Of a stretch of 64,000 nucleotides of DNA, positions 8,959-18,008 are shown in pieces. The DNA comes from Fidelibacterota bacterium MT.SAG.3. Lineage in GTDB: Bacteria > Fidelibacterota > SORT01. The position numbers and the translations under genes were made by a program. Position 1 is the first letter of the stretch. Every line of letters begins with the position of its first letter. The stretch is from the NCBI GenBank assembly GCA_004402895.1, contig SORT01000002.1, positions 1 to 64,000 on the forward strand, given 5' to 3'. A model generated the notes under the pieces. That model did no database searches, was not told where the DNA came from, and was given only the letters and a program-made list of their open reading frames with translations.

Positions 8959-9598
8959 CTAAACCTCCTAAGGTGAAGCACGAATGGTAACGTAATTTCT
9001 ACCTTATGAGCGATCAGGACTTATTAATTTATTACAACAATCATTAAAACAAAGCCATATGAGGGCGAATCTGCCGAAAATCAAGCGCTTTTGAAGAATT
9101 TCAGCTGTGTTATCATGATATTGGAACAGCTTGATTAGATATAATAGGTCTATACTTCGACTATGGTAAGGAAGTCCAAATATAAAATGAGTAGAGTTTC
9201 TTCTATTAGGACTGGCTATATTGGGTATATAATGTAGCCAGTATGAAAGCATACGATTAAATATTGGGTAAGCCAATTTATGGGGTAGATCAGTTATAAT
9301 GCTCTGCAAGTGCCGGGGGCGGGACTCGAATAATCATTATCAAATCTGTAATTATTTATTTGCAACACTTACAGAGGATATGAATTGCCTCCGGTACTGT
9401 GACGGTATTAATTATTTCAGTAAAATTGGTGCTGAGGGGTCGATTAGACACTGCTGGATCGAAATTGGGAGATTAATTCTTGACAAATTCTTATCTAATT
9501 CTAATGAATTTCTTATCCGATTATAATCGAATTCATGGACTAATATATTGATATTTATGAATATAGGATAAAATCCTGAATTATTACTTTACTCGCGG
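8959..9598. other. Non-coding, AT-rich gap with repeat copy 3 and a tRNA fragment
   Basis: No convincing gene. At about 9010-9081 is a diverged copy of the intergenic repeat of 6311-6389, recognisable by GGGCGAATCTGCCGAAAATC. At 9311-9330 is a tRNA 3' end. The remainder, 9331-9590, is AT-rich and featureless to me. Confidence 0.5.
9311..9330 (-). other. 3' terminal fragment of a tRNA-Leu-like gene
   Basis: Read on the minus strand these 20 bases are a T-loop (TTCGAGT), the 3' strand of the T-stem (CCCGC) and an acceptor 3' strand (CCCCGGC) plus discriminator A, as in tRNA-Leu genes. Nothing upstream provides the rest of a tRNA. Such 3' ends are the usual leftovers of site-specific integration at tRNA genes. 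Confidence 0.5.
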
Positions 9599-9699
9599 CG
9601 GTTTTCAAGAACGTCGTTGCTGCTGATACTCAGGCACTTACAGGAATCGCTGCCATATAATTGCCATTCTGCAGACCATTCCAGACCAATTGAGACTAA
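9599..9699. repeat. tRNA-Ser-like attachment-site repeat, copy 1
   Basis: About 100 bases, from CGGTTTTCAAGAACG to CAATTGAGACTAA, repeated in the same orientation at 18552-18650 and 19806-19906. The shared block includes ACTTACAGGAATCG and GCCATATAATTGCCATTCT. On the minus strand it carries a D-arm-like GTGCCTGAGTATC and an anticodon-loop-like CTTGAAA, resembling a decayed tRNA-Ser. Confidence 0.65.
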
Positions 9700-9752
9700 T
9701 TGGCCAATTTTGTTATACAATATATTAACAGCTGAAAATTTTCAAAAGTGGT

Positions 9753-9875
9753 ACTTAAGTAATTAAATAATAAGAAATTACGAAAGATATATTCAGAACA
9801 CTGGCTTAAAAAGACACTGATTGCCCTTGAGCATCAGTTACTTACGGGGAGCAGTGACCTGAGAGTGACCATTTT
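9753..9875. repeat. Dispersed intergenic module, copy 1
   Basis: Begins ACTTAAGTAATTAAATAATA and ends AGTGACCATTTT. It corresponds to 18377-18499 (ACTTAAGTATTTAATTAATA through AGTGACCATTTT) over about 120 bases with gaps. Both copies lie beside a tRNA-Ser-like repeat, though in a different order. Confidence 0.55.
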
Positions 9876-9888
9876 TTGGCATTATATG

Positions 9889-10920
9889 TCAATTCCCCAA
9901 TACGTGCAATTGCCACAGATCGCGCCTGGTTTTGTGCAGGAAAGGGGAAATAGCCAGCTGGGCCGTTTTACCGATATTTTTCTCCAGGTAACGAAGTTCC
10001 TTGAATTTATCCTTGATTTCCGGGTCCGGCTCCATAGAATGCCCGATCTCACGCATCATCAAAACACCTTTCGCCCTAATAGATAGCTCAAGGTGAATTC
10101 GCAGATAACAGATCATGTCGAAGACAACTTCAGGGGAGAATTTTTCCTTTATCGGCTGAAGATATTTTCCAACCCTTGAATCAGAAATCTTTCCCTTTTT
10201 AATCAGCTCCAATAATTCCATGTCAGTATCGAATCCGACACCCAACCATTCCTGAAGTGATTTCTCGCTTCTGGTAAATACTTGATTTAAAACGATAGGA
10301 AGAGTAACTAAAAGGATTACTGTGTATATGACCGGTGAGAAGAAAAATTGATTATAAAACGAATGGAGCAGCACCGCAATGATAAAACCCATCAGGAAGA
10401 CACTGATATTAACCGAGGATTTACGGTCAGAAAGCACTTTTGAGATAATAGAAAAAGTGGCAGAGGTGCCGCCATGCATAACTGCAGTGCCGAATCCTCT
10501 TATAATCCATACCGACAAGTTAGTATCTGTAGAATATTGTAAGTAGTAAATATTTTCAATGATGCCGAATCCCGCTCCAATTGCGATACCGGCGATTGCC
10601 GCATCCACCATAAAACCGATTCTCCCGGATTTGATCAGGTATACGATGAACACCCCTTTTAACATCTCTTCAATCCAGGGAGCGATGTATTTCGTGTAAA
10701 ACAAAAATTGTATATCAAATTTCTGCATAACCCAATCGTTGACCAAGGCAGCGGAAAGTGCCGCCAACACACCAATTGATATGGCGCCTAACACCGTTCG
10801 TAGATTTAGCAGCTTATAGCTATCGAGGACCACAAGAAACGACAGAAAAACTATTACGGGCGCCAAGCTTACAAGGATTCTTATTAGGTATTCCATAGAG
10901 GTCATGTTAAGCTCAGCCAT
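9889..10920 (-). CDS. PrsW-family intramembrane metalloprotease-like protein
   Basis: A 343-residue membrane protein with about eight hydrophobic helices in the first 220 residues and a soluble helical C-terminal part of about 125 residues. The PrsW / CPBP-type active-site motifs are in order: E84-E85 in APWIEEMLKG, E122 in FGIIENIYY, H149 in AVMHGGTS, and H186 with N190 in LLHSFYN. PrsW of Bacillus cleaves an anti-sigma factor; the substrate here is unknown. It is 36 bases downstream of the large metalloprotease gene on the same strand, so the two may be co-transcribed. Confidence 0.85.
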   Translation of the reverse strand: MAELNMTSMEYLIRILVSLAPVIVFLSFLVVLDSYKLLNLRTVLGAISIGVLAALSAALVNDWVMQKFDIQFLFYTKYIAPWIEEMLKGVFIVYLIKSGRIGFMVDAAIAGIAIGAGFGIIENIYYLQYSTDTNLSVWIIRGFGTAVMHGGTSATFSIISKVLSDRKSSVNISVFLMGFIIAVLLHSFYNQFFFSPVIYTVILLVTLPIVLNQVFTRSEKSLQEWLGVGFDTDMELLELIKKGKISDSRVGKYLQPIKEKFSPEVVFDMICYLRIHLELSIRAKGVLMMREIGHSMEPDPEIKDKFKELRYLEKNIGKTAQLAISPFLHKTRRDLWQLHVLGN

Positions 10921-10956
10921 TGCTTAATCTCCTCTGTAAAAAATTCAGTAATACGC

Positions 10957-13950
10957 TCATTGTAATATCTGTATTGATACCATATACTCAGGAGTAAACC
11001 TATTCCAACCGGGTGGAACCGTCCTCTTTTCATACGCCACGGCATAACCAACGGAGAGAGTAGGCCTCAAATGAGAGAAGAGAGAAATTCGGGTATCCAG
11101 TTGAACACCGATATTGTAATAAAACGTCCGCTTATTCTTGTCATCAAGATTGGTCACGATGGTAGAAGTAAAGAGGGAAGCTCTTGTCCAGTTCAGGTAA
11201 AGCATTGGAGTTCCAACCCGGCGGAACCTTAAGGGAGGCAGAATCCATTCACCCATAACTTTCGCGAAATTGAACCCACTGATGTAGTTTAAATCTACAC
11301 CGGGAAAGCTGTAATACTCCCTATAGCGCTTCACCCCCAAATAATCCACCCAGTTGTTTCCAAAACCCCCAAAATAAAAATTAGCGAAATTTGCCTGAGG
11401 GTCGTCTCTATCTGCGAATGAGTATCCCGTCGAGGTTCTCAACCATACGGGAGCATGTTCAATTGGAGATATGAGTCCATAATCAAACCCTCCGTGAATT
11501 CTTGGGTAAATCTTGGAATTAACGTAATTTGCGGTCGAAACCAACTCCCACTTTATCCCCTTTTCATCATCGACGGCACCTAACGACCTCTTAACTTTTG
11601 AATGGCTCATGGCAACTCTCGAACTTAAGAATCTGTCAAATGTCGCCTCTACGTTTTGGTAATCGGGTAATTTTTCTAACCCTCCATAGCCTGCAATATC
11701 GATAGATAGATCCAGAGGCATGTCCGTGATTAAAGATTTATCAAACTGCAGCTTTGAAAAATAGCCTTTTCTGCTTCTTTTTGTCGGTCCGAAAAGGTCA
11801 TAAAAATCCGCAGTATTATATCCACCGCTCAATTTCCATGTCCCGGTGACAGCTCCTCTCAACTTAAGAGTCCGGAAGTTGAATCCCACGTGAAGTATTT
11901 CATCGCTCGACTGGTTTCGCTCCGGAGAAGTGGCTATGGAAAGGTTAAAACGACTCAGCCCCAGATTGGATTCCATATCAAGGTGAGCGCCTAAGACGAT
12001 TGAATTTTTGTAACCCTGTACGACAGGATAAACGGATGACAGACGAATGTTCTTTGTCGGATTATAAGTTCCCGAGTATACAAGTAACGAATCTACATCA
12101 ATGAGCGGTGCTTTGGTCGCCCAGGAGAGCACTATCGGGTGTCTATTAGCAATCTCCCAACCCAGATAATTAATTGCGCTAACATCCTCAAGCGTATTGT
12201 TCGGTATAAAAACAGGATTAAATCCATCTGAAGTGTAGCGCATAACTATTATTGAATCCTCAGAAACGGGTACAGGTCTGAAGAATCCCGTCTCGCAATT
12301 ACTGATGACCTCCATGGAGTCGATTTCAAAATCATATCTGAATATATTCGACACACCCGTAAAATAAGAAGAACCGTACAAATATCTTCCATCCGATGAA
12401 TAAACGAAATTCGCAGGAGAGCTTACATCAAAATCATGTATGGTCTCCGGCTCAAAGACCCCAGTCAACAATTCACTCAATTTAAACCTGACAAGCTTTT
12501 GATAACCGCTTATATCAACAAAAGCAGCCGTCAAATACTCTCCATTTGGCGATATGTCCAGATCGTAGATGTCATAACCATAATCCAGAACGTATAATGA
12601 TTTCCAGTCTGCATACGGCGCAGCAATTCTTATTATTGTCGTGAAGCCGTCCGAATGTCTTAAACCCCAGATCGATTTATCAACCCGATTGAATACCAGG
12701 TCTCCGGCTCGCAGCTCCTTTATCAGTAAATGAGTTCTACGTGATTCTAAGTCTATGGACCAAAAGTCTCTTCGATGATTATTATTAGTAGTGTAGAATA
12801 AAGTATTAGAAGAATCATCGAATGCGATTGAGAATACGTAAAAGAGCGCCGCTCCATCAATATCATGAATTTTTTCTATCTCTCCTGTCCTGATGTCAAT
12901 TGCAGCGATATGTGCAACCTGACCCGGATATCTTATGCCGGCATACATTTTCTTTCCCGAAGCGTCTATAAAATATCTTGAGACCGAGCCTAAGGCTTCG
13001 CTTGAAATTGATCGGAACGGAGTAACCGGATATAAGTTTATGGAGTCAAGGTTTGCACTCTGCCAGTTTCGCTCCCACTCTATCCAATTTGACCATTCGT
13101 CATCAATATCGATCCGGTACACTTTTTTGAACTGCGCGGTGAAGTACGCTTCGCTGTCATCAGTTCGGGAAATCCATTCTAAGAGATTATCAATGCCATG
13201 CGCATATGCTATATAACTGATAAACCGCGTACCGTAAAGATAGGAGTTCACTCCCACTTGAAAATCACTGGAAATACCCTCTGATTCAAGACCGATCATA
13301 TCGTAGATAAGTCCATTGTCCCTGATCCTTGTCCGGAATACCATCTCGTCATATCCACCCAGAACCCGTCCAAGCCCACCTGACATCCACGTCTCCATAA
13401 AGACCGCAAATCCTTCATGATACCAGCGTGGAGAATACCTTCGAGGATTCGTGAGATAGCTGTAAAAGATAGAAAGAGGATTCTCGATCGACGGTGTGAC
13501 CTTTCCCCTGAACAGAGAACGGAAACGTCTGTCCCGTTTGTTTGCCATATCCATGATAACAAGATGAGCGAGCTCGTGATGCATCAGCGAATTCATTCTT
13601 TCGCTCGCCGGCATAGTATCATAAACGTAATTAAACGGGTTTATGCCGAGATTAAGGTGATTTGTCGGAAGAGCATCCGCGCCGCCGTATCCGAAATCGC
13701 CAAAATCCTGCAGCAGGATCGTAACGTCCTCACCCGGTTCATAACCGAAAAGGTTGCGGTGAAATTTGAAGGAGTTCATAAAACATCGTGTCAGATGGGG
13801 AACTATATATTCATGCTTTTTGCTATAGTAAATCAATTGCATGTCTTCTGTCTTATTCATTAAAAATTGTCCATTGAGACTGGCTGCATTGACACACATG
13901 AAAAGGCACAAAGCCAAATACCTATTGAAATTTAACGGCAATAAATACAT
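10957..13950 (-). CDS. Secreted zinc metalloprotease with propeller and outer-membrane barrel
   Basis: A 997-residue protein of three parts. A signal peptide (about 1-28) leads into a gluzincin-like peptidase domain with HELAH at 125-129 and the downstream zinc Glu at E179 in YHEGFAVFMET, resembling the peptidase MA-like families. From about 300 to 640 come TolB/WD40-like strands with repeated S/D-G-x-Y-L-Y motifs (for example YSSDGRYLYGSSYF). The last 350 residues are alternating amphipathic strands ending at the C-terminus in MVSIQIL, as expected of an outer-membrane beta-barrel. The peptidase and propeller would sit in the periplasm or at the surface, anchored by the barrel. The substrate is unknown. 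Confidence 0.8.
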   Translation of the reverse strand: MYLLPLNFNRYLALCLFMCVNAASLNGQFLMNKTEDMQLIYYSKKHEYIVPHLTRCFMNSFKFHRNLFGYEPGEDVTILLQDFGDFGYGGADALPTNHLNLGINPFNYVYDTMPASERMNSLMHHELAHLVIMDMANKRDRRFRSLFRGKVTPSIENPLSIFYSYLTNPRRYSPRWYHEGFAVFMETWMSGGLGRVLGGYDEMVFRTRIRDNGLIYDMIGLESEGISSDFQVGVNSYLYGTRFISYIAYAHGIDNLLEWISRTDDSEAYFTAQFKKVYRIDIDDEWSNWIEWERNWQSANLDSINLYPVTPFRSISSEALGSVSRYFIDASGKKMYAGIRYPGQVAHIAAIDIRTGEIEKIHDIDGAALFYVFSIAFDDSSNTLFYTTNNNHRRDFWSIDLESRRTHLLIKELRAGDLVFNRVDKSIWGLRHSDGFTTIIRIAAPYADWKSLYVLDYGYDIYDLDISPNGEYLTAAFVDISGYQKLVRFKLSELLTGVFEPETIHDFDVSSPANFVYSSDGRYLYGSSYFTGVSNIFRYDFEIDSMEVISNCETGFFRPVPVSEDSIIVMRYTSDGFNPVFIPNNTLEDVSAINYLGWEIANRHPIVLSWATKAPLIDVDSLLVYSGTYNPTKNIRLSSVYPVVQGYKNSIVLGAHLDMESNLGLSRFNLSIATSPERNQSSDEILHVGFNFRTLKLRGAVTGTWKLSGGYNTADFYDLFGPTKRSRKGYFSKLQFDKSLITDMPLDLSIDIAGYGGLEKLPDYQNVEATFDRFLSSRVAMSHSKVKRSLGAVDDEKGIKWELVSTANYVNSKIYPRIHGGFDYGLISPIEHAPVWLRTSTGYSFADRDDPQANFANFYFGGFGNNWVDYLGVKRYREYYSFPGVDLNYISGFNFAKVMGEWILPPLRFRRVGTPMLYLNWTRASLFTSTIVTNLDDKNKRTFYYNIGVQLDTRISLFSHLRPTLSVGYAVAYEKRTVPPGWNRFTPEYMVSIQILQ

Positions 13951-14014
13951 TAATACTCCACTGTAAACAAAAATATAGCGATATAAATATTACGATGGAA
14001 GAGTAACTTTTAGG

Positions 14015-14050
14015 CAAAAAGAAAGGAGATAAGCAACCTCTTATCTCCTT
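14015..14050 (-). terminator. Intrinsic terminator of the nonapeptide-repeat gene
   Basis: A perfect 11-base stem (AAGGAGATAAG at 14023-14033, CTTATCTCCTT at 14040-14050) with a 6-base loop. Reading leftward it is followed by TCTTTTTGCC. It lies 25 bases past the stop of the repeat-protein gene. Confidence 0.9.
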
Positions 14051-14074
14051 CCTTTAAGCGAGAGCGGCTTGATA

Positions 14075-15520
14075 TTACTCCACAGACCGTCTTTGGAATT
14101 CCGCACTTGCCATCATACTGGCAAATTCCCTATTCGCAAGCATCGCAGCGAACGATTTGTTGGATAACATCGCTGCAAATTCCCTATTAGCGAGCATAGC
14201 CGCGAACGACTTGTTAGATAACATTGCGGCAACCTCACGATTTGCAAGCATAGCCGCGAACGACTTATTGGATAACATAGCGGCAAACTCCCTATTCGCG
14301 AGCATAGCCGCGAACGACTTATTGGCTAACATAGCGGCAAACTCCCTATTTGCAAGCATAGCCACGAACGACTTATTGGCTAACATAGCGGCAAACTCCC
14401 TATTCGCGAGCATAGCCGCGAACGACTTATTGGATAACATAGCGGCAAACTCCCTATTCGCGAGCATAGCCACGAACGACTTGTTGGCTAACATAGCGGC
14501 AAATTCCCTATTCGCAAGCATAGCCACGAACGACTTGTTGGCTAGCATTTCCGCATACTCCCGATTTGCAAGCATTTCTGCGTATTCCCTATTCGCGAGC
14601 ATCGCCGCAAACGACTTGTTGGATAACATCGCTGCAAATTCCTTGCTTGCAAGCATCGCCGCGAACGATTTGTTGGCTAACATAGCGGAAAACTCACGAT
14701 TCGCGAGCATCGCCGCGAACGACTTGTTGGATAACATCGCTGCAAATTCCTTGCTTGCGAGCATCGCCGCGAACGACTTGTTGGTTAACATTGCGGCAAA
14801 TTCCCTATTCGCGAGCATCGCAGCGAACGACTTGTTGGCTAACATCGCGGCAAACTCACGATTTGCAAGCATCGCCGCAAACGACTTGTTGGATAACATT
14901 GCGGCAACCTCCTTATCCGCAAGCATCGCAGCGAACGACTTGTTGGCTAACATTGCGGCAAATTCCCTATTCGCGAGCATCGCAGCGAACGACTTGTTGG
15001 CTAACATCGCGGCAAACTCACGATTTGCAAGCATCGCCGCAAACGACTTGTTGGATAACATTGCGGCAACCTCCTTATCCGCAAGCATCGCAGCGAACGA
15101 CTTGTTGGCTAACATTGCGGCAAATTCCCTATTCGCGAGCATCGCAGCGAACGACTTGTTGGCTAACATCGCGGAAAATTCCCGGTTTGCAAGCAGCTTC
15201 TGAAATTCATCGCTCCGAATCATATTCACGAATTCTGCATTCTTCATCATCATTTGAAAGTTTTCACTTTCTGCGAGTTTCAAGAATTCACTGTCCTGCA
15301 TAAGCTTGCTTAAATCGGCTTCGGTCTGTTTTAAAACAACATCACTTTGGGTTACCTCGCCGCTGCGGACAACTTTTCTTTTCCCGATAGTTCCAGCGAG
15401 TTCATCCTCAGTGGGAATTTGGTAAAGAGATACCACTATTACACTGGTAACAGCGGCAATAATGCCGCTAATTACAAATATCCTTCTGCCATTGTTCTTT
15501 ACTTTCAATTCCTCTGCCAT
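14075..15520 (-). CDS. Membrane-anchored protein of about 45 nonapeptide repeats
   Basis: A 481-residue protein; the start is ATG 15518-15520 behind AAGGAGG rather than the ATG 15 bases earlier that overlaps that ribosome binding site. Residues 1-13 are polar and basic, about 14-35 form one transmembrane helix, followed by a 37-residue linker. Residues about 73-477 are 45 gapless 9-residue units. The first four are diverged (for example LMQDSEFLK), the rest are near-identical and mostly alternate MLANKSFAA with MLANREFAA. This gives an 18-residue superrepeat, exactly five turns of alpha helix, with two opposite hydrophobic stripes. It is probably N-in with the repeats outside the cytoplasm. 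I know no family with this repeat and assign no function. It stands alone, with its own terminator. Confidence 0.85.
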   Translation of the reverse strand: MAEELKVKNNGRRIFVISGIIAAVTSVIVVSLYQIPTEDELAGTIGKRKVVRSGEVTQSDVVLKQTEADLSKLMQDSEFLKLAESENFQMMMKNAEFVNMIRSDEFQKLLANREFSAMLANKSFAAMLANREFAAMLANKSFAAMLADKEVAAMLSNKSFAAMLANREFAAMLANKSFAAMLANREFAAMLANKSFAAMLADKEVAAMLSNKSFAAMLANREFAAMLANKSFAAMLANREFAAMLTNKSFAAMLASKEFAAMLSNKSFAAMLANREFSAMLANKSFAAMLASKEFAAMLSNKSFAAMLANREYAEMLANREYAEMLANKSFVAMLANREFAAMLANKSFVAMLANREFAAMLSNKSFAAMLANREFAAMLANKSFVAMLANREFAAMLANKSFAAMLANREFAAMLSNKSFAAMLANREVAAMLSNKSFAAMLANREFAAMLSNKSFAAMLANREFASMMASAEFQRRSVE

Positions 15521-15912
15521 AGTTCCCTCCTTCATTTTAAGATGAGATTTTTATTAATTGACTGGTGATTACCCCCAAAAATCGTACTATGTTGACTTGA
15601 TCTACACGCTCACTGTAGATATATATGTAATGTGCATCGGCAATTGGCATTGTACCCTCAAAGTTAAAACAGAATAATACGCTTAGCTTATAATTTGAGA
15701 TTGAAAGCGTTATAACTTAGATAATAATTGAGAGATATGCAAGTATATAATTCAATTCTGGATATCTTTATTTTATACTGATGCAAGCGCTTATTTCCCG
15801 TTGAATAACCGCCTCAGGAATTGAACAGCTCAGGCACCCGGCGTTTTCTATAACGATGAATTCATCAAGATTTCACTTTCATCGTTTAAAAATTAGATTA
15901 ATTTAAGTCATT
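15521..15912. other. Divergent promoter region
   Basis: Lies between the repeat-protein gene (leftward) and the RsbW-like gene (rightward). A perfect 7-base inverted repeat, ATCTACA at 15600-15606 and TGTAGAT at 15614-15620, lies about 80 bases upstream of the repeat-protein start and could be an operator. Otherwise AT-rich with no open frame of note. Confidence 0.4.
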
Positions 15913-16332
15913 ATGAAAAATGAACTATCTGTTCAGCTGAATAATAACAAGAAAGAGATCAGGCGGTTAAAGAAAGAATTCAATAAGTTCGGCGAACTTC
16001 ATCGGCTTCCTAAGAACGTTTTGACAAACATGCACGTCGCCCTCGATGAAGTTCTTACAAATGTCGTCAACTACGGATACACCGACAAAAAAGAACATCA
16101 GATCGATGTTCACTTTCGACTCAAGAGCAATATGATAGAAGTAGAAGTAATCGACGATGCACGTCCTTTTAACATTCTGGACGTAGACGAACCGGTCACT
16201 CAAAAACCCCTTGAAGAAAAGTCAATCGGAGGTTTGGGTATACATCTGATAAAAAATTTGATGGATGAAGTGGAATACCACCGTCGCGATGGGTTGAATC
16301 AGCTATTTTTGAGAGCGAAGATCCTTCATTAA
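15913..16332 (+). CDS. RsbW/SpoIIAB-like anti-sigma kinase
   Basis: A 139-residue GHKL ATPase of the anti-sigma serine kinase type. The N-box is HVALDEVLTNVVNYGY (about residues 42-57), the G1 box is VIDDARPFN, and the G2 box is GGLGIHLI. In partner switching such proteins bind a sigma factor or other target and phosphorylate an STAS-domain antagonist. The antagonist gene follows by 36 bases. There is no obvious Shine-Dalgarno before the ATG. No sigma factor is adjacent; the nearest sigma-like gene is at 53.6 kb, so the target is unknown. Confidence 0.9.
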   Translation: MKNELSVQLNNNKKEIRRLKKEFNKFGELHRLPKNVLTNMHVALDEVLTNVVNYGYTDKKEHQIDVHFRLKSNMIEVEVIDDARPFNILDVDEPVTQKPLEEKSIGGLGIHLIKNLMDEVEYHRRDGLNQLFLRAKILH

Positions 16333-16368
16333 GAAATGCGTTATATTAAACAAATACAGGAGCTGTAA

Positions 16369-16704
16369 TTGGAAATTAAAGAGCATAAAGAGGGCAATAT
16401 TATTATACTCGAACCGAACGGTCGATTGGATACCAACACCTCTGATGAGTTCGAGGCTAAACTTGTGGGGCTGACAGATGAGGAGGAGCTGCGGTTGGTC
16501 ATAGATTTAATCCACGTGGACTACATAAGCAGCGCCGGTTTACGTGTACTGCTAATGGCTGCGAAAAAACTGAAAATTATGAACGGAAGCATAGTACTCT
16601 GCTCGATGAGCAACCATATAAAGGAAGTTTTTGATATCGCCGGATTTACGCCGATATTTTCAATTGAACATTCACGGGATAAGGCGATTGAATCACTGCG
16701 ATAA
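16369..16704 (+). CDS. RsbV/SpoIIAA-like anti-sigma factor antagonist
   Basis: A 111-residue STAS-domain protein. The start is TTG 16369, preceded by CAGGAG at good spacing. The phosphoacceptor region is DYISSAGLRVLLMAAK (about residues 54-69), with the serine pair at the expected site. It should be phosphorylated by the RsbW-like kinase encoded 36 bases upstream and dephosphorylated by the PP2C phosphatase encoded convergently at 16722-18008. Confidence 0.9.
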   Translation: MEIKEHKEGNIIILEPNGRLDTNTSDEFEAKLVGLTDEEELRLVIDLIHVDYISSAGLRVLLMAAKKLKIMNGSIVLCSMSNHIKEVFDIAGFTPIFSIEHSRDKAIESLR

Positions 16705-16721
16705 CATCGGATACAGAGTGA

Positions 16722-18008
16722 CTATTGCAGGTATTTTAAAGCCATGACCGTAATATCATCTGACTGCGGCGCCTCATCAATGAAACGGCTTATGGTTTCC
16801 ATCGTCTTTTTGGTCAATTCGGTCGCAGAAGAACCTTTTATCTCCTTAAAGAAATTTTCGAGACGAATATATGAGAATTCATTTCCATCCCCGTCCATCG
16901 CTTCGTTCACACCATCGGTGTAAAGGTATATAGTATCTTTCTTTGAAAGCCTGACTTTCTTCAGCTCGTATTTAACATCTTCCATCACACCGAGTGCCAT
17001 TCCTCTCGTACTCTCTATTCCGCCGAAGGTACCGTCGCTATAAAGGATATACGGTGGATTGTGCCCGCCATTGGAGTATCGCAGTTCACCCGTATGAATA
17101 TTTAAAATCCCGTGAAAGATTGTCACGAACATCTCCTGTTCGTTTTCCTGACACAGTTCGTTGTTCACCTTGAACAATATATCATCCGATGCATAATTCC
17201 CTATGGTGTAAGCCTTTATCAATGTCTTCGCAACGGCCATAAACAACGCAGCGGGTATTCCTTTACCGGAGACATCGCCGATAACGAGACATAAGTGTTC
17301 GTCGTCCACAAGGAAAAAATCATAAAAGTCTCCTCCAATTTCCACTGCAGGCTCAATGCTGGCGTAGATCTCGAACTGACTTTTATCCGGAAACGGTGGA
17401 AATTGTTTGGGTAGTAAGCCCATCTGAATATTTCGAGCCAGTTTCAGAGTTTGTTCGATCTTCTCTTTTTGCTTTACCTCCGTATGTAGGCGGGCGTTCT
17501 CAATGGCTATAGCCGCTTGAATTGACAGGTCTTCGAGAAACCGTAAATCACTCTTTGTAAATTTCCCCTTTTTACTGTTTAACACCTGGAAAACTCCAAT
17601 AAGTTTTTCCCCTTTGATGTGCATCGGAACACAGAGGCATGACTTGGTTTCAAAACCCGAGACTTTATCTATTTTGCCGAAGAATCTCTCATCGTTTTCA
17701 ACATCATCTATAATAAGGCTATCCCCGGTTTTCGCAACGTTCCCGGCAATCCCCACACCGTAGGGAAGATTGATGTTGAGATGTTTATCCTCAAGATATA
17801 CGGAATGGAGTTCTTCTTTATCCTCATCCGCAAGGTATATCGTAGCCTTTTCAGCCCTAAGTTCTGTTCTTCCTATCTTTCGAATAATCTCCATCAACTC
17901 ATCGAGGTTCAGTGTAGAGTTTATAAGCCTTGATGCCTTTGCCAGCGAGTTCAGATGCTCCACTTCAAGTTGGAGCTGTTTGATCTTATCATCTTTTCCT
18001 GTCAACAA
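16722..18008 (-). CDS. RsbU-like PP2C phosphatase with GAF sensor
   Basis: A 428-residue protein. The start is TTG 18006-18008 with GGGAG just upstream. A short coiled coil (about 5-30) precedes a GAF domain (about 30-175) and a SpoIIE-type PP2C phosphatase domain (about 195-425). PP2C metal-site motifs are visible: EIGGDFYDFF, IGDVSGKGIPAALFMA, GGHNPPYI, LYTDGVNEA and SDDITVMAL. It would dephosphorylate the STAS protein when its GAF domain senses a ligand. It is convergent with the RsbW/RsbV pair, 17 bases apart, so the three form one module on two transcripts. Confidence 0.92.
   Translation of the reverse strand: MLTGKDDKIKQLQLEVEHLNSLAKASRLINSTLNLDELMEIIRKIGRTELRAEKATIYLADEDKEELHSVYLEDKHLNINLPYGVGIAGNVAKTGDSLIIDDVENDERFFGKIDKVSGFETKSCLCVPMHIKGEKLIGVFQVLNSKKGKFTKSDLRFLEDLSIQAAIAIENARLHTEVKQKEKIEQTLKLARNIQMGLLPKQFPPFPDKSQFEIYASIEPAVEIGGDFYDFFLVDDEHLCLVIGDVSGKGIPAALFMAVAKTLIKAYTIGNYASDDILFKVNNELCQENEQEMFVTIFHGILNIHTGELRYSNGGHNPPYILYSDGTFGGIESTRGMALGVMEDVKYELKKVRLSKKDTIYLYTDGVNEAMDGDGNEFSYIRLENFFKEIKGSSATELTKKTMETISRFIDEAPQSDDITVMALKYLQ

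Noticed and set aside
8959..9888. Short open frames of 75-100 codons in the gap after the aconitase paralogue
   Set aside because: They cross repeats and tRNA fragments, have no ribosome binding site and show no protein-like composition.
13296..13863. Small frames on both strands inside the metalloprotease gene
   Set aside because: All are shadows of the 997-residue protein, whose catalytic HELAH motif lies in this stretch.
14100..15200. CRISPR-like array of 27-base repeats
   Set aside because: Repeats are contiguous with no unique spacers and are in frame as protein; no cas genes are present.
14157..15203. A 348-codon plus-strand open frame opposite the nonapeptide-repeat gene
   Set aside because: It exists because the 27-base repeat has no stops in that antisense frame. 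It has no ribosome binding site or signal, while the minus strand has a start, membrane helix and terminator.
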